A stretch of DNA of 64,000 nucleotides from Paenibacillus wynnii (lineage in GTDB: Bacteria > Bacillota > Bacilli > Paenibacillales > Paenibacillaceae): assembly GCF_000757885.1 (NCBI RefSeq), contig NZ_JQCR01000003.1:496001-560000 (forward strand), in the 5' to 3' direction. Each line of letters begins with the position of its first letter. Position 1 is the first letter of the stretch. A model generated the notes under the pieces. That model was given only the letters and a program-made list of their open reading frames with translations. It was not told the origin of the DNA and ran no database searches. A program made the position numbers and the translations under genes. This document shows positions 9,265-17,459 of this stretch, one piece after another.

Positions 9265-10155
9265 TTAGAATGGATTGTCGTCACTCATGTTCAGGTAGTC
9301 ATTCAATGGTTCATAATCTTCCTGTTCTTCTATGACGATATCATCGGAGTTCAATTCATCATCAATAAAGGGGTTAACACTTGTTTTGACTTTATTCTTT
9401 CTTTCCTTTTGTTTATCCCATTTTTTGATATTCTTATCAATAATTGATTTGAATGATTCTCTCAAACTATCTAAAGTAGTGATATTACCGAAAATAACAT
9501 GCTCAAACCGATAAGACATTTTCTTGACACCGTTTATCGTCCGTGTTCCGTTTTGTCTATACTCTGAACCCATCAATCTCATACGGTTGAGCGTATGAAC
9601 CATCTTATGTACCTTATCATTGGAGAACCCTAAAGTGTCAGCCATTTTATTAATAGACATCCAACATTTTCTCTCGTTGTTATTACTATACTTACGAATT
9701 AAACAGTAAAAGGCAATCTCGGAACATCCTAAACCGTTATCTAAGTAATATTGCATCAATTTCAAATCAATACTAATATAATGGTCTGCATCTGTAACAG
9801 GAGCATCGTATTCATTTCCCTTGTTCCCTTTTTCTCTTTTTGTATTGGGGAGATCAAGCGCTGTAACAAGCATAAATCCGTCATCTTCATATCTATCCCA
9901 TCTTGTGACAGAGCATTGAATAACTTTGTAACGAATAAGAATTTTAAACAACTCTTTAGTTTTATCAATAGTAAAACCCGTTTCTTTCTTCAGCATTTTC
10001 ATACTGGTTGCAAATGTACATTTATCTTGATTATAAATATGGTATCTATACAGTGTTAGATAAAGAAGGAAAGCATCTGCACCAACCTTGCTAAAAGTAT
10101 TACCTTTGTCAAACCAATTAGATTTAACCTTAATGTGACTATCTACAAATTTCAT
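9265..10155 (-). CDS. Replication initiator-like winged-helix protein
   Basis: The 296-residue product has an N-terminal winged-helix-like region (about 20-80) and a second HTH of the HTH_36 kind near 168-195 (WMSINKMADTLGFSNDKVHKMV), followed by a basic linker and an acidic tail ending near DDNPF. Two wHTH units plus acidic tail are seen in phage and plasmid initiators of the DnaD/RepA-like kind. The gene lies immediately downstream of an array of six repeats (10395-10711), which strengthens a replication role. It could instead be a transcription regulator. The tail ending DNPF resembles SSB-like C-terminal tips, an observation only. Confidence 0.55.
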   Translation of the reverse strand: MKFVDSHIKVKSNWFDKGNTFSKVGADAFLLYLTLYRYHIYNQDKCTFATSMKMLKKETGFTIDKTKELFKILIRYKVIQCSVTRWDRYEDDGFMLVTALDLPNTKREKGNKGNEYDAPVTDADHYISIDLKLMQYYLDNGLGCSEIAFYCLIRKYSNNNERKCWMSINKMADTLGFSNDKVHKMVHTLNRMRLMGSEYRQNGTRTINGVKKMSYRFEHVIFGNITTLDSLRESFKSIIDKNIKKWDKQKERKNKVKTSVNPFIDDELNSDDIVIEEQEDYEPLNDYLNMSDDNPF

Positions 10156-10394
10156 AATAAAACATCTCCTGACTAATTTATAAATCTATAATGTATAAAG
10201 TTGAATAAGAGTAGAGAATTAAAATACAATTAATACATGTTCAAGTGCTTTTGACCTTGAACTTTAAGGTTTACCTCTTTTGAACTTAATCCTTAAACGA
10301 AGTTGAAATTTAATCACTAGGGAATAAGCGTAGCGTTACACTAGGAAATATTAATATATTTATATCTAGTTTATTATATATATTAATAATATAT
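10156..10394. other. AT-rich leader of the Rep-like gene
   Basis: No gene is seen. The stretch contains runs such as TATTAATATATTTATATC and TTATTATATATATTAATAAT near 10347-10394, consistent with a DNA unwinding element or a weak promoter region. Confidence 0.4.
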
Positions 10395-10711
10395 CCGTTT
10401 TAGCGTCATTTTGTCATACTATTATAAGATATAAGCGTACCCTTTTTGTCGTTTTGTCAAATGACATATTATGTATAAATATTAAAATACCCTTATGAAA
10501 CAAGGCTTTTTTAGGAGATTTTCACAAAAACAGTATATATCCGTTTTTGGGTCATTTTGTCAAACTTATATCTCCTAAATGTATACCGTTTATTTTATTT
10601 TGTCAAACTATTATGGGCAATTGTGTACCCTTTTAGGTGTTTTGTCAAATATAATGACATATAACCTTATATATCAACGGTTTTTAGGTTTCATTTTGTC
10701 ACACTATTTTT
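10395..10711. repeat. Array of six iteron-like repeats, candidate replication origin
   Basis: Six degenerate copies of about 28 bases (consensus on the plus strand CCGTTTTNGGTNATTTTGTC plus ANACTATTAT) start near 10395, 10438, 10541, 10586, 10627 and 10678, spaced 42-50 bp apart with one double gap. They lie between a 61-aa gene and the Rep-like gene, next to an AT-rich stretch (10330-10395). This is the classical layout of an iteron origin. On the minus strand each copy also reads TTGACA followed 15-18 bases later by a TATA-like hexamer, so a tandem promoter array driving the Rep gene is an alternative. Confidence 0.6.
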
Positions 10712-10723
10712 AGGGTGATATTA

Positions 10724-10909
10724 TTACGATTTCTTTTTGTCATTATACTCTGTAATGACACGCTCCAATTCTTCCGTGAATGGGAACTGCCAGAATGGAT
10801 TTAATGTTTGTTGATGGAGTCCTGAACAGATGTATGATTGCTTATTCTTCATTAACTGATTACGTAGCCGTTTGTCATAACAGTAAAAATAGCGTTGTGT
10901 ATTTTCCAT
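10724..10909 (-). CDS. Small protein, DUF5659-like, 61 aa
   Basis: The product begins with an aromatic, cysteine-containing strand (RYFYCYDKRLRNQL) and ends with a helix FTEELERVITEYN, the general pattern of DUF5659 proteins found in phages and plasmids of Bacilli. AAAGGAG lies nine bases before the ATG. It lies just upstream of the repeat array and may be co-transcribed with the Rep-like gene. Function unknown. Confidence 0.6.
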   Translation of the reverse strand: MENTQRYFYCYDKRLRNQLMKNKQSYICSGLHQQTLNPFWQFPFTEELERVITEYNDKKKS

Positions 10910-10975
10910 TTTATTTATCTCCTTTAGTTGTGAATAGAAAGAGAGGATACGAAATTATTACGTACCCTCAACAAT

Positions 10976-11809
10976 TTAATTAATAGCCATGCATCCCGAT
11001 GTCCATTTAAATTTATCCTTACTCGTTAAAGCGATACTGTACAAATCTTTAATCTCATCTTTACCGTTGTTATCAAACTTGCCCATAGTCCAGCATCCAG
11101 TCGTTTCAAACGTATGAGTCCTTGTAAACTTCTCTTCTGATAAATCTAATGGAAACTCAAATAAGCCCTGCATGGCTGCAAGGTTAATTTCTGTTTGTAA
11201 TATTCCATTTTCATTTACCCTTATTACTGATCCTAGATTATATTGCTGTTTGACTCGTTTGAATTCGTTCATTGATATTCCTGATTTTAATATGTCTATC
11301 AACTCATATAGCTCTAATTGTTCAAGCCAATTCAAACATACGTGTTGAAAATCACTATTGTAGTAACCAGCATATGAACTGTCTATGGATAGGAGTATTA
11401 GTTTACCTTCTCTACTCTGAGGTAGTGGAATGTTATAGTAACTGAGGATTTGAAGCACTGTAGACCCTGCATACTTTGTGCGGTAATTCTTGCGATTGAT
11501 ATCTGAAACGGAGTTAATGTTTGCTGATTCGGGGTTTGCAATATCCATTCTATTAAGTCGGGTAATATGATTGTCCCATACTTTTCCTTGTTCAAGAGCC
11601 ATATCAATGCCAATGAACTCTTTATTGTTGTTCTGAGTTTCATATATGTTATAGAAATCATAGAAACGTGTGACTTCATAACCTTTGATATGCTTCAGAT
11701 ACAAACAGGAGAGAAGAGAATCTAAATCATTCGACATGTAGAGGTTGTAATTACCTTGTTCTGAGTCATTGCACCATTGTGGAAATTTGTCTTTGAGTTG
11801 TTTTTGCAT
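10976..11809 (-). CDS. Hypothetical phage protein, possibly DHH-phosphoesterase-like
   Basis: The 277-residue product has an N-terminal strand-loop YMSNDLDSLLSC (about 24-35) and a later IDMALEQGKVWDNHITR segment (about 73-89). These resemble motif I (D-x-D) and the D-N/H-H motif of DHH-family phosphoesterases such as RecJ-like nucleases, but key residues are not fully standard. The C-terminal part has a well-conserved-looking GCWTMGKF. The upstream ribosome binding site is weak. If DHH-like, it would act on nucleic acid or nucleotides; I give this low confidence. Confidence 0.45.
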   Translation of the reverse strand: MQKQLKDKFPQWCNDSEQGNYNLYMSNDLDSLLSCLYLKHIKGYEVTRFYDFYNIYETQNNNKEFIGIDMALEQGKVWDNHITRLNRMDIANPESANINSVSDINRKNYRTKYAGSTVLQILSYYNIPLPQSREGKLILLSIDSSYAGYYNSDFQHVCLNWLEQLELYELIDILKSGISMNEFKRVKQQYNLGSVIRVNENGILQTEINLAAMQGLFEFPLDLSEEKFTRTHTFETTGCWTMGKFDNNGKDEIKDLYSIALTSKDKFKWTSGCMAIN

Positions 11810-11961
11810 AGTTAGATGGATAAAAAATCACCTAACTCTTACTTTGGTGCTCCCTATGTAATGACGATTGGTTTGGATTTACCTTTTACAGTAGCCAATC
11901 ACAGTCACAAAGGGAGTTAAATAAATAGTCGATCCATTTTTGACACCTACCTTGTTTTATT

Positions 11962-12135
11962 TTAGTTATTGCTAATATATTGCTTATATTGGTTGATTCT
12001 GTATTCTGACATGTCGCCTTTGTTATTCTCATACAGAGATATGAGTGTACTGGAACATTGTAAATGTGCTGCTACTGTATTCTGTTTAATTTGGCGCTGA
12101 ATCCTTTTAATTTTCCACTCCATTCGATCATTCAT
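11962..12135 (-). CDS. Mini HTH (Cro/CI-type) protein, 57 aa
   Basis: An open frame of 58 codons begins at an ATG with GGGAG eight bases upstream. The product is little more than one XRE-type HTH: KIKRIQRQIKQNTVAAHLQC, then SSTLISLYENNKGDMSEYRI, where SLYENNKG matches the recognition-helix end of Cro/CI proteins. It lies just after the capsid terminator, so it needs its own promoter in 12136-12162 or read-through. It may be a Cro-like switch or an autoregulator. No dedicated repressor was otherwise found in the phage region. Confidence 0.6.
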   Translation of the reverse strand: MNDRMEWKIKRIQRQIKQNTVAAHLQCSSTLISLYENNKGDMSEYRINQYKQYISNN

Positions 12136-12162
12136 GATTGATATCTCCCTAAATAAATTTAT

Positions 12163-12196
12163 AAAAATAAAAGGGGGTAGTTTAAAACTACTCCCC
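12163..12196 (-). terminator. Strong terminator after the capsid gene
   Basis: On the minus strand GGGGAGTAGTTT pairs with AAACTACCCCC, followed by TTTTATTTTT. It lies 14 bases past the capsid stop codon and would separate the head genes from the downstream replication genes. Confidence 0.85.
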
Positions 12197-12209
12197 TATT
12201 GATTATGTA

Positions 12210-13100
12210 TTAGGCTTTCAATGTGTATTGGGCAACGGCTTTCTTGGAACCTACACGTAGAGTTGCTTCTGCTGTAACCAAACCACGTACAGAATCGCCA
12301 ACTTTTGCAAGTGCTTCAAACTCAGGTTGACGGAGATAGTCCAGGGACAACATGCCAGCATCAAAGATAGTCATTTTATCAACAGAAGCATGTCTGCTTA
12401 GGACAAGGTTCAGGCTACCGTAGTTTGTGCGAATGGTATCAACAATCAGACCAAACACATTTTGCTGTGCGATGTAACTGTATTTATCTTTGTACAAGGC
12501 ATCAATCTTTTCCTTCAGGTCAGCATTAACCAATGCGAAGTATTGACCAGATTGGTTTCCTTGCGTCCATAGTTTCTTAACTGTGTTTTTAACTTCATCC
12601 TCAGTCACAATACCACTCGCTGCACCAGTAAGCAGGTTAGAAGCATGCGCCCACTTTTCAAGACCATCCATACGGCGAATGAAAGGAGTTAGAGAAGCAT
12701 CATTACGTGTACCAGACGTAATGGCTTTTTCCATTGCCACTTTGATTTCAAGTAGACGGTCAGCAACTTCACCTGAAAATACGTTACCTTGACCAGTTAC
12801 GTTGATAGCATTTTGTGTACCAGAGATGGATACACCTTTACTGAAGATTTCTAGAATGTTGTTTAACTCAGCACGAGCAGATTCATAAAAAACAGGAGTT
12901 TCAGATCCTTCAATTGCTCCGATATCAGAAGTTGTATCAAGGGATTTTTCTCTCCAAGTCTGAACAGTTCCGTTGGCTTTACCAACAAGTCCTTTCGCCA
13001 TCAACAGTGAAGTAAGAGGAGTGTCTTGGATTCCGATTTTTGTAATTTCATTCACCAGTGAAATTTTTTCTCCGGCAGTAAGGTTAGTAGTTTTAAACAT
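12210..13100 (-). CDS. Major capsid protein, SU10/DUF5309 type
   Basis: The 296-residue product matches the SU10-like major capsid family with HK97-type fold: an N-terminal ITKIGIQDTPLTSLL region, VQTWREKSLD near 47-56, the ISGTQNAINVTGQG loop (about 93-106) and a C-terminus of beta strands with the TLRVGSKKAVAQ end. It forms the icosahedral shell. It follows the scaffold-like gene by 26 bases and ends at a strong terminator. Length is normal for the family. Confidence 0.85.
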   Translation of the reverse strand: MFKTTNLTAGEKISLVNEITKIGIQDTPLTSLLMAKGLVGKANGTVQTWREKSLDTTSDIGAIEGSETPVFYESARAELNNILEIFSKGVSISGTQNAINVTGQGNVFSGEVADRLLEIKVAMEKAITSGTRNDASLTPFIRRMDGLEKWAHASNLLTGAASGIVTEDEVKNTVKKLWTQGNQSGQYFALVNADLKEKIDALYKDKYSYIAQQNVFGLIVDTIRTNYGSLNLVLSRHASVDKMTIFDAGMLSLDYLRQPEFEALAKVGDSVRGLVTAEATLRVGSKKAVAQYTLKA

Positions 13101-13126
13101 TATTAATCATCCTTTTCTATTTGGGT

Positions 13127-13552
13127 TTAGTTGAACAGTTTTGCTAATTTTGCACCGATCATGCCGTTTACATCATTCTTAGCGGCTGCTTGATCATAGG
13201 CGGTTGTCTGTTTGTGGTCTTCAGGGACATAGGCATTGTTAATCTTTCTGGCTTCTAAAATCTTGTTAAGTTGAGTAACCTTAACCTTCAATTCATCAGC
13301 ATTGGACACATTTAAAAACTCAGCAAAATCATCCATCTTATTGGCTTTTAATTCCAAGCCAACTTCTTTTTTGAACAAATCTGCTTCACGTTGTTCCAGT
13401 GCCTTTTCTGCATCAGACTTATCGACAGGTTTAAATTGAAGCAAGCCATCACGTTCAGTAGTAAGCGGAGTTAAAACCTCTGTCTCCCATGTTGTCTTTG
13501 TATCGGCTAACATCTGATCAATGTGAGCCTGTTGTTCCGGTGTAAATTCCAT
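13127..13552 (-). CDS. Phage scaffold protein (GP20/DUF4355-like)
   Basis: The 141-residue product is acidic and highly helical: EFTPEQQAHIDQML at the start, a coiled-coil-like ALEQREADLFKKEVGLEL in the middle and a basic GAKLAKLFN tip. This matches small scaffolds that sit directly before the capsid gene and guide prohead assembly. AGAGG lies nine bases before the ATG. The two genes form a head-assembly operon. Confidence 0.75.
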   Translation of the reverse strand: MEFTPEQQAHIDQMLADTKTTWETEVLTPLTTERDGLLQFKPVDKSDAEKALEQREADLFKKEVGLELKANKMDDFAEFLNVSNADELKVKVTQLNKILEARKINNAYVPEDHKQTTAYDQAAAKNDVNGMIGAKLAKLFN

Positions 13553-13605
13553 TCATTCCATCCTCTCTAATTTGATTTGGGTATATCCTCAGTAAAATTT
13601 TTTAC

Positions 13606-13639
13606 AAAAAAAAGAGACATGCTGAAAATTAAGCACGTC
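13606..13639 (-). terminator. Terminator between the noncoding region and the scaffold gene
   Basis: On the minus strand GACGTGCT pairs with AGCATGTC (one G-U) around an eight-base loop and is followed by TCTTTTTTTT. It would stop transcripts that come through the 2-kb noncoding region just before the head operon, so either a late promoter lies in 13553-13605 or antitermination is used. Confidence 0.8.
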
Positions 13640-15649
13640 ACTCTATTTGTAAAGAGAGGATATTAAGTTGTTACGAAGGATAACCAATCCTTCATTCAAC
13701 CCACGTTGAAACATAGATTCAATGAAAAGTTGGGTATTCTATCACTATATAAAAAAACTTAGACTATCAAAAAACCTATATACTATATGGTTATTTAAGT
13801 GTTTTCTAAAGCGGTAGCATTTATCCCCTTTAAACACACATCTAATTTATTTCGTGAGTTAATAAAAACCCTTATTATACAAGGATTTATGCTGGTTTTA
13901 ACTTGTTCTCGTTTCCGTTGTTTTGATTACACTATTTATATATGGCTCCTTAAAACACCATCAACCATATATTTACATATTGTTAAAATACCTTGATAAA
14001 TCAACGTTTAATGAGAGTTAAAATTAATACAATGTCCAAGTTTAGGATTTTTTCGTTATGAACATAAGTATAAAAACCTTATAAACATTGACTTTAACGA
14101 AGAAAACAAGAATCAAACACAGCGTTCCTGAAAAGTAACACGATTTATTGCATGTCTCCTTAAAACACCATTAAGGTTTTTGCATCTAACGTTGATTTGT
14201 AGGGTTATTGTTAAATTGTAGAGGTCAAGTTCAAGGGTGAACTTAACCATTTAACGTTGAAAAATCAATGTTTAACGAAAAATGTCTGAAGCGTTACATC
14301 TTTTCTCCAATACTCCTCATCATTACATCTCATAGATAATCTTGAGAAACGCTTATTGTAAGTGGGGTTTGAGGTGATTTCTAAATGATTAGATATTGAG
14401 ACGTGACTGACGTGCTGGCTGGACTTCGGAAAATGACACATTGGGAACGATGCTATCTTTCTTCCCTATTAGGTGTTTTTAATAATTGCGAAAAAAGTAA
14501 ATGTTCATAAGGTTATTTTGAGTGTGTAAAAGTGTCCACGGATTGATTTTTTCATTCTATTTTTAGAGACTTGTAATGAAAGACTTGTTTTATGGGGCAT
14601 GGGGTAGGAGGGAGATGCTGCTGTTCAAAGCAAACTAAATATTGCTGTTCTTTATCCCTTATTAGCAGTTTTGAAATTTGGGTAAATACTTCAATATACA
14701 TATGGCTAATTTACATGTTCACGTTTTATAATCATCTGTTTCTTCTCTTCCATATATAAGAAATAGACTCGACATGACAATGATCGTTATAAACCCTATG
14801 TTATTAAAGGATTCTATTTTCCTGAATTGAATTCCTAAAACTTCACATCAATTTTGCTGCTATTTATCCCTTATTAGCAGTTTTTACTTTACACCTGTTT
14901 GAGCCTTATAAATTAGGAATAATAAAGGGGTTTCTGAACCCTTAACATTGATTTCTGAATGGTAAAGTTTTCAGATTAACATTATGTTCATCTGATTTTC
15001 TATCTCTTCTATCATATATATAAAATAGACTCAATGATGAATTTAACCTTATAAAACATAGGGGAATCAAGGGTTTCTAAACTATGACGGATGATTTCTA
15101 AACATACACGATTTATTATGCTCTCCTTAAAACACCATTACGATTTTGAAGAATTCCTTTTGTTTATATGGCAAGGCGACCAAAGATCGTGTCCCCAACT
15201 TACATTTAACCCATTGTTTTCACGGTATACAGAGAAATCCTAAACTGTCTTAATTTTTATTCTGTTTCTATATCCTTATTAGGCAAAATTGTAAGAGCAT
15301 CAAATGAGTCAATGATTTAGCGGTTTAATGGGGAAATCCTAAATATACACGTTTTGCCTCGGACATTATATCCTACCCACTGATTATTCCTTCACTATAT
15401 AAAAAATATCAGAGTGTTAAATAACATATATTTTATGTGGCTAATTTGACTGTTTTCATTTTCTCGCTTTTATCTTGTATTCTCTTCCCCCTTGGGAACC
15501 TTGAACACTGTTAGAAAAGCCGGTATTTACAAGGGGTTTATGATGATGAAAATATTAAAGTGTGTCGTTTTTCAATGAAAATGAGATATCGGTGAAAACC
15601 AAAAAAACCCTATAAGAATATAAGGGTTTCAATACTTTACTATATAGAA
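13640..15649. other. 2-kb noncoding region with several dispersed repeat families
   Basis: No open frame here looks real. Family A (ACACKATTTAT, a short gap with ATG, then CTCCTTAAAACACCAT) has three copies at 13929-13966, 14138-14176 and 15106-15142. Family B (TTTATCCCTTATTAGCAGTTTT) is near-perfect at 14651-14672 and 14863-14885, with degenerate copies near 14461-14480 and 15268-15292. Family C (TATATAAAAAAnAT, then CATATA and TATGTGGCTAATTT) occurs at 13745-13800 and 15393-15450, partly at 14690-14715. Inverted AAATCAACGTT words lie near 13999 and 14190. The minus-strand terminator at 13606-13639 closes the region. It could be a long structured RNA, a partition site or a degenerate duplicated block. 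Confidence 0.6.
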
Positions 15650-15847
15650 TCACACGAACAGCATTGTCTCGCACATCATGAGCGCACCTGAATTTTCTTT
15701 GCCATCATCGTCAATCAAATACATTTCACCGTCAAATTCATTTGTTAGGATTGGATAAGTTTTACCAACGGATACTCCTATTAATTCAAACGGTATAGTC
15801 AATACAAGTGCATATTTAGCCAATTCAATCATCTCAGTCGTTTCCAT
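15650..15847 (-). CDS. Hypothetical protein, 65 aa
   Basis: The ATG at 15847 is chosen because GGAGG lies seven bases before it; a start five codons earlier would put this site inside the gene. The product has a hydrophobic N-terminal helix and a beta-rich acidic end (GEMYLIDDDGKENSG). It overlaps the upstream 80-aa gene by 14 bases, so translation is probably coupled. No family recognised. Confidence 0.55.
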   Translation of the reverse strand: METTEMIELAKYALVLTIPFELIGVSVGKTYPILTNEFDGEMYLIDDDGKENSGALMMCETMLFV

Positions 15848-16076
15848 TAGTGAAACCTCCATTGGTTATATTATAGATTTCCTGAAACTGGTGGATAATG
15901 CTTTCTCTCAACGTTGTCAGGGCAAGTATGTCGCCCTCTATTACCTTTTTCTTATCAGCATCACAAGATGGTTCAATTGCTTCCATTACCAACCTCAAAT
16001 GGGCTTGTGTAATGGCTAGGAGTTGATCATAAGTATCATCATCCAAAATCCATAACAAACGATTAAGGATATTCAT
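15834..16076 (-). CDS. Hypothetical helical protein, 80 aa
   Basis: The product is helical (LLWILDDDTYDQLLAITQAHLRLVMEAIEP) and lies two bases after the integrase stop, so it is in the integrase operon. The ribosome binding site is weak (GGATATATAG). Small helical proteins in this place are sometimes recombination directionality or repression factors, but no motif supports that here. Confidence 0.5.
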   Translation of the reverse strand: MNILNRLLWILDDDTYDQLLAITQAHLRLVMEAIEPSCDADKKKVIEGDILALTTLRESIIHQFQEIYNITNGGFTNGND

Positions 16077-16078
16077 GG

Positions 16079-17011
16079 CTATATATCCATATTGTTTAAA
16101 GGATTGAATTTCTCATTCTGTTCGGCTAATGCGGTTCCCCAAAGTGAGAAATATTTCAGGGTCATAGAGATGTTACTGTGTCTAAGCAATTTTTGTATTG
16201 TTCCAATATCACAACCAGCCATTATCATGGAATGCGCTGCTGTATGTCTGAAAGTATGACAGGAGAGACGTACATTTTTGAAGTTCATAATTACTTTCAA
16301 ATGTTTGAATACCATTTTCAAGGCGTTATCTGTTAAAGGCTTTCCATTACGATCAGTGAACACTGTTTCAGGCATGGTTGGAAAGTATTTCTCAACGAAT
16401 ATACGATACTCGATAAATTCACGTTTTAATCTATCTGACATTGGAATGCTACTGGCAACTCTCTTTTTACCATTAACAGTGATAACTTGATTCACTAAAT
16501 CAACGTCTGACCATTTCAAACTTACTGTCTCGCCAAGCCGACACGCTGAACCCAAAAGCCATATGATTAGAAAATAATCACGATAAGCATATAAGGATTT
16601 GTCACGATATTTGATGGATTGGTAGAAGCGTAACATTTGTTTAATTTGAGCATCAGTGAAAACTTCAATCTTAACATCTTCCTTTGCAAAAATAATTCGT
16701 TTGGTTGGATTGGTTTTAGGAGTGAAAACTTCCATTTCAGTTTCAAAGTAATTGAAGAATATCTTGAGGATGTGCAACTTGGAGTTTACTGTTGTGGGAT
16801 TGTTACCTTTTTCCTTGCATTGCAACAAATACTGTTTAACGAAGGATGCTGTACAATCTTCAACATTAATGATCTCATTTTCAACACAGTATTGATGGAA
16901 CTCATTCATTAGTCCCATATAAGCGGTGAGAGTACGATCAGAAACATTACGGTACATTCGGTCTGATTTGAATTCGGAGAGAGCAAATTTTAATAGCAAA
17001 AAGACCACCAC
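16079..17011 (-). CDS. Tyrosine recombinase of the phage-like element
   Basis: This XerC/D-type site-specific recombinase (310 residues from GTG 17011, or 306 from TTG 16999) has an N-terminal SAM-like core-binding domain (about 15-105) and a catalytic domain with Arg in GSACRLGE, Lys in TVNGKKRVA, HTFRHTAA, LLRHSNIS and the Tyr of LKYFSLW. All active-site residues are present. The TTG start fits better because AAGGTGGTGG lies five to seven bases before it. The gene starts about 120 bp from the tRNA-derived att copy, with its 5' end facing it. It probably integrates the left-hand phage-like element at tRNA-Val. Confidence 0.88.
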   Translation of the reverse strand: MVVFLLLKFALSEFKSDRMYRNVSDRTLTAYMGLMNEFHQYCVENEIINVEDCTASFVKQYLLQCKEKGNNPTTVNSKLHILKIFFNYFETEMEVFTPKTNPTKRIIFAKEDVKIEVFTDAQIKQMLRFYQSIKYRDKSLYAYRDYFLIIWLLGSACRLGETVSLKWSDVDLVNQVITVNGKKRVASSIPMSDRLKREFIEYRIFVEKYFPTMPETVFTDRNGKPLTDNALKMVFKHLKVIMNFKNVRLSCHTFRHTAAHSMIMAGCDIGTIQKLLRHSNISMTLKYFSLWGTALAEQNEKFNPLNNMDI

Positions 17012-17055
17012 CTTAAAGGATTATGTGTCCTTAAAAGTAATGGTCTTTTATTTTA
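17001..17055. terminator. Bidirectional hairpin over the integrase start
   Basis: AAGACCA at 17001-17007 pairs with TGGTCTT at 17041-17047, with an inner stem TTAAAGGA/TCCTTAA. The plus strand continues with TTTTATTTT and the minus strand with CTTTTTG. On the minus strand the 3' arm contains the integrase ribosome binding site, so it may limit integrase translation as well as end transcription from either side. Confidence 0.6.
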
Positions 17056-17129
17056 TAAACGGGTCACGGTGTGACCACCAACTATAGATGTGGGATGAAT
17101 ATACTTCAAACCCTTGCTACAGTGGAACG

Positions 17130-17173
17130 TATAGGACGGATGGGATTCGAACCCATGACCCCTACCCTGTCAA
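17130..17173. repeat. attL: 44-bp copy of the tRNA-Val 3' half
   Basis: This 44-base stretch is identical to 33379-33422, the 3' part of the intact tRNA-Val gene from the anticodon loop to a few bases past the acceptor end. It marks the left end of the 16.3-kb element and probably also the right end of the phage-like element to its left. Confidence 0.9.
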
Positions 17174-17289
17174 AGTCATTGGGTGCTTATCGCGGCTTCT
17201 GTTATAGTGTGAAGAAACCGCGCAGAATAAGAGGGCTATGGCTTATCGTATGTTGTGTTTCCTCGCTATATAATCCATTTACATATTTT

Positions 17290-17321
17290 TTCACATCGGA
17301 TTCACATCAATTTCGCATCAA
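17290..17321 (+). promoter_or_regulatory. Candidate integrase arm-binding sites, left end
   Basis: Three direct repeats at an 11-bp pitch, TTCACATCGG, TTCACATCAA and TTCGCATCAA, start at 17290, 17301 and 17312. The same word occurs twice at the same pitch near the other end of the element (33268-33288). This is the pattern of arm-type sites bound by the N-terminal domain of phage-type integrases. Confidence 0.6.
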
Positions 17322-17459
17322 ATACAAATGTAGATGAAGAGTGCGAAAATGCGTTAAATAGTTCATCTATCCAGTCCGCTTACCACCGTGATATAATGAC
17401 TGAAGCAATAGAAGGCTTGCAAGGGTGGCCGGCTAATCTCCCGGAAGGGAGGTGATGCC

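Noticed and set aside
13799..13996. Short plus-strand open frame in the noncoding phage region
   Set aside because: No ribosome binding site, odd composition, and it crosses one of the repeat copies; neighbouring genes all run on the minus strand.
13553..15649. A CRISPR array in the repeat-rich noncoding phage region
   Set aside because: The repeats are few, irregularly spaced and degenerate, with no constant spacer length and no cas genes nearby.
17137..17173. A second tRNA gene at the left end of the element
   Set aside because: Only the 3' half of tRNA-Val is present; the acceptor 5' strand, D arm and anticodon 5' stem are missing, so it is an att duplication.
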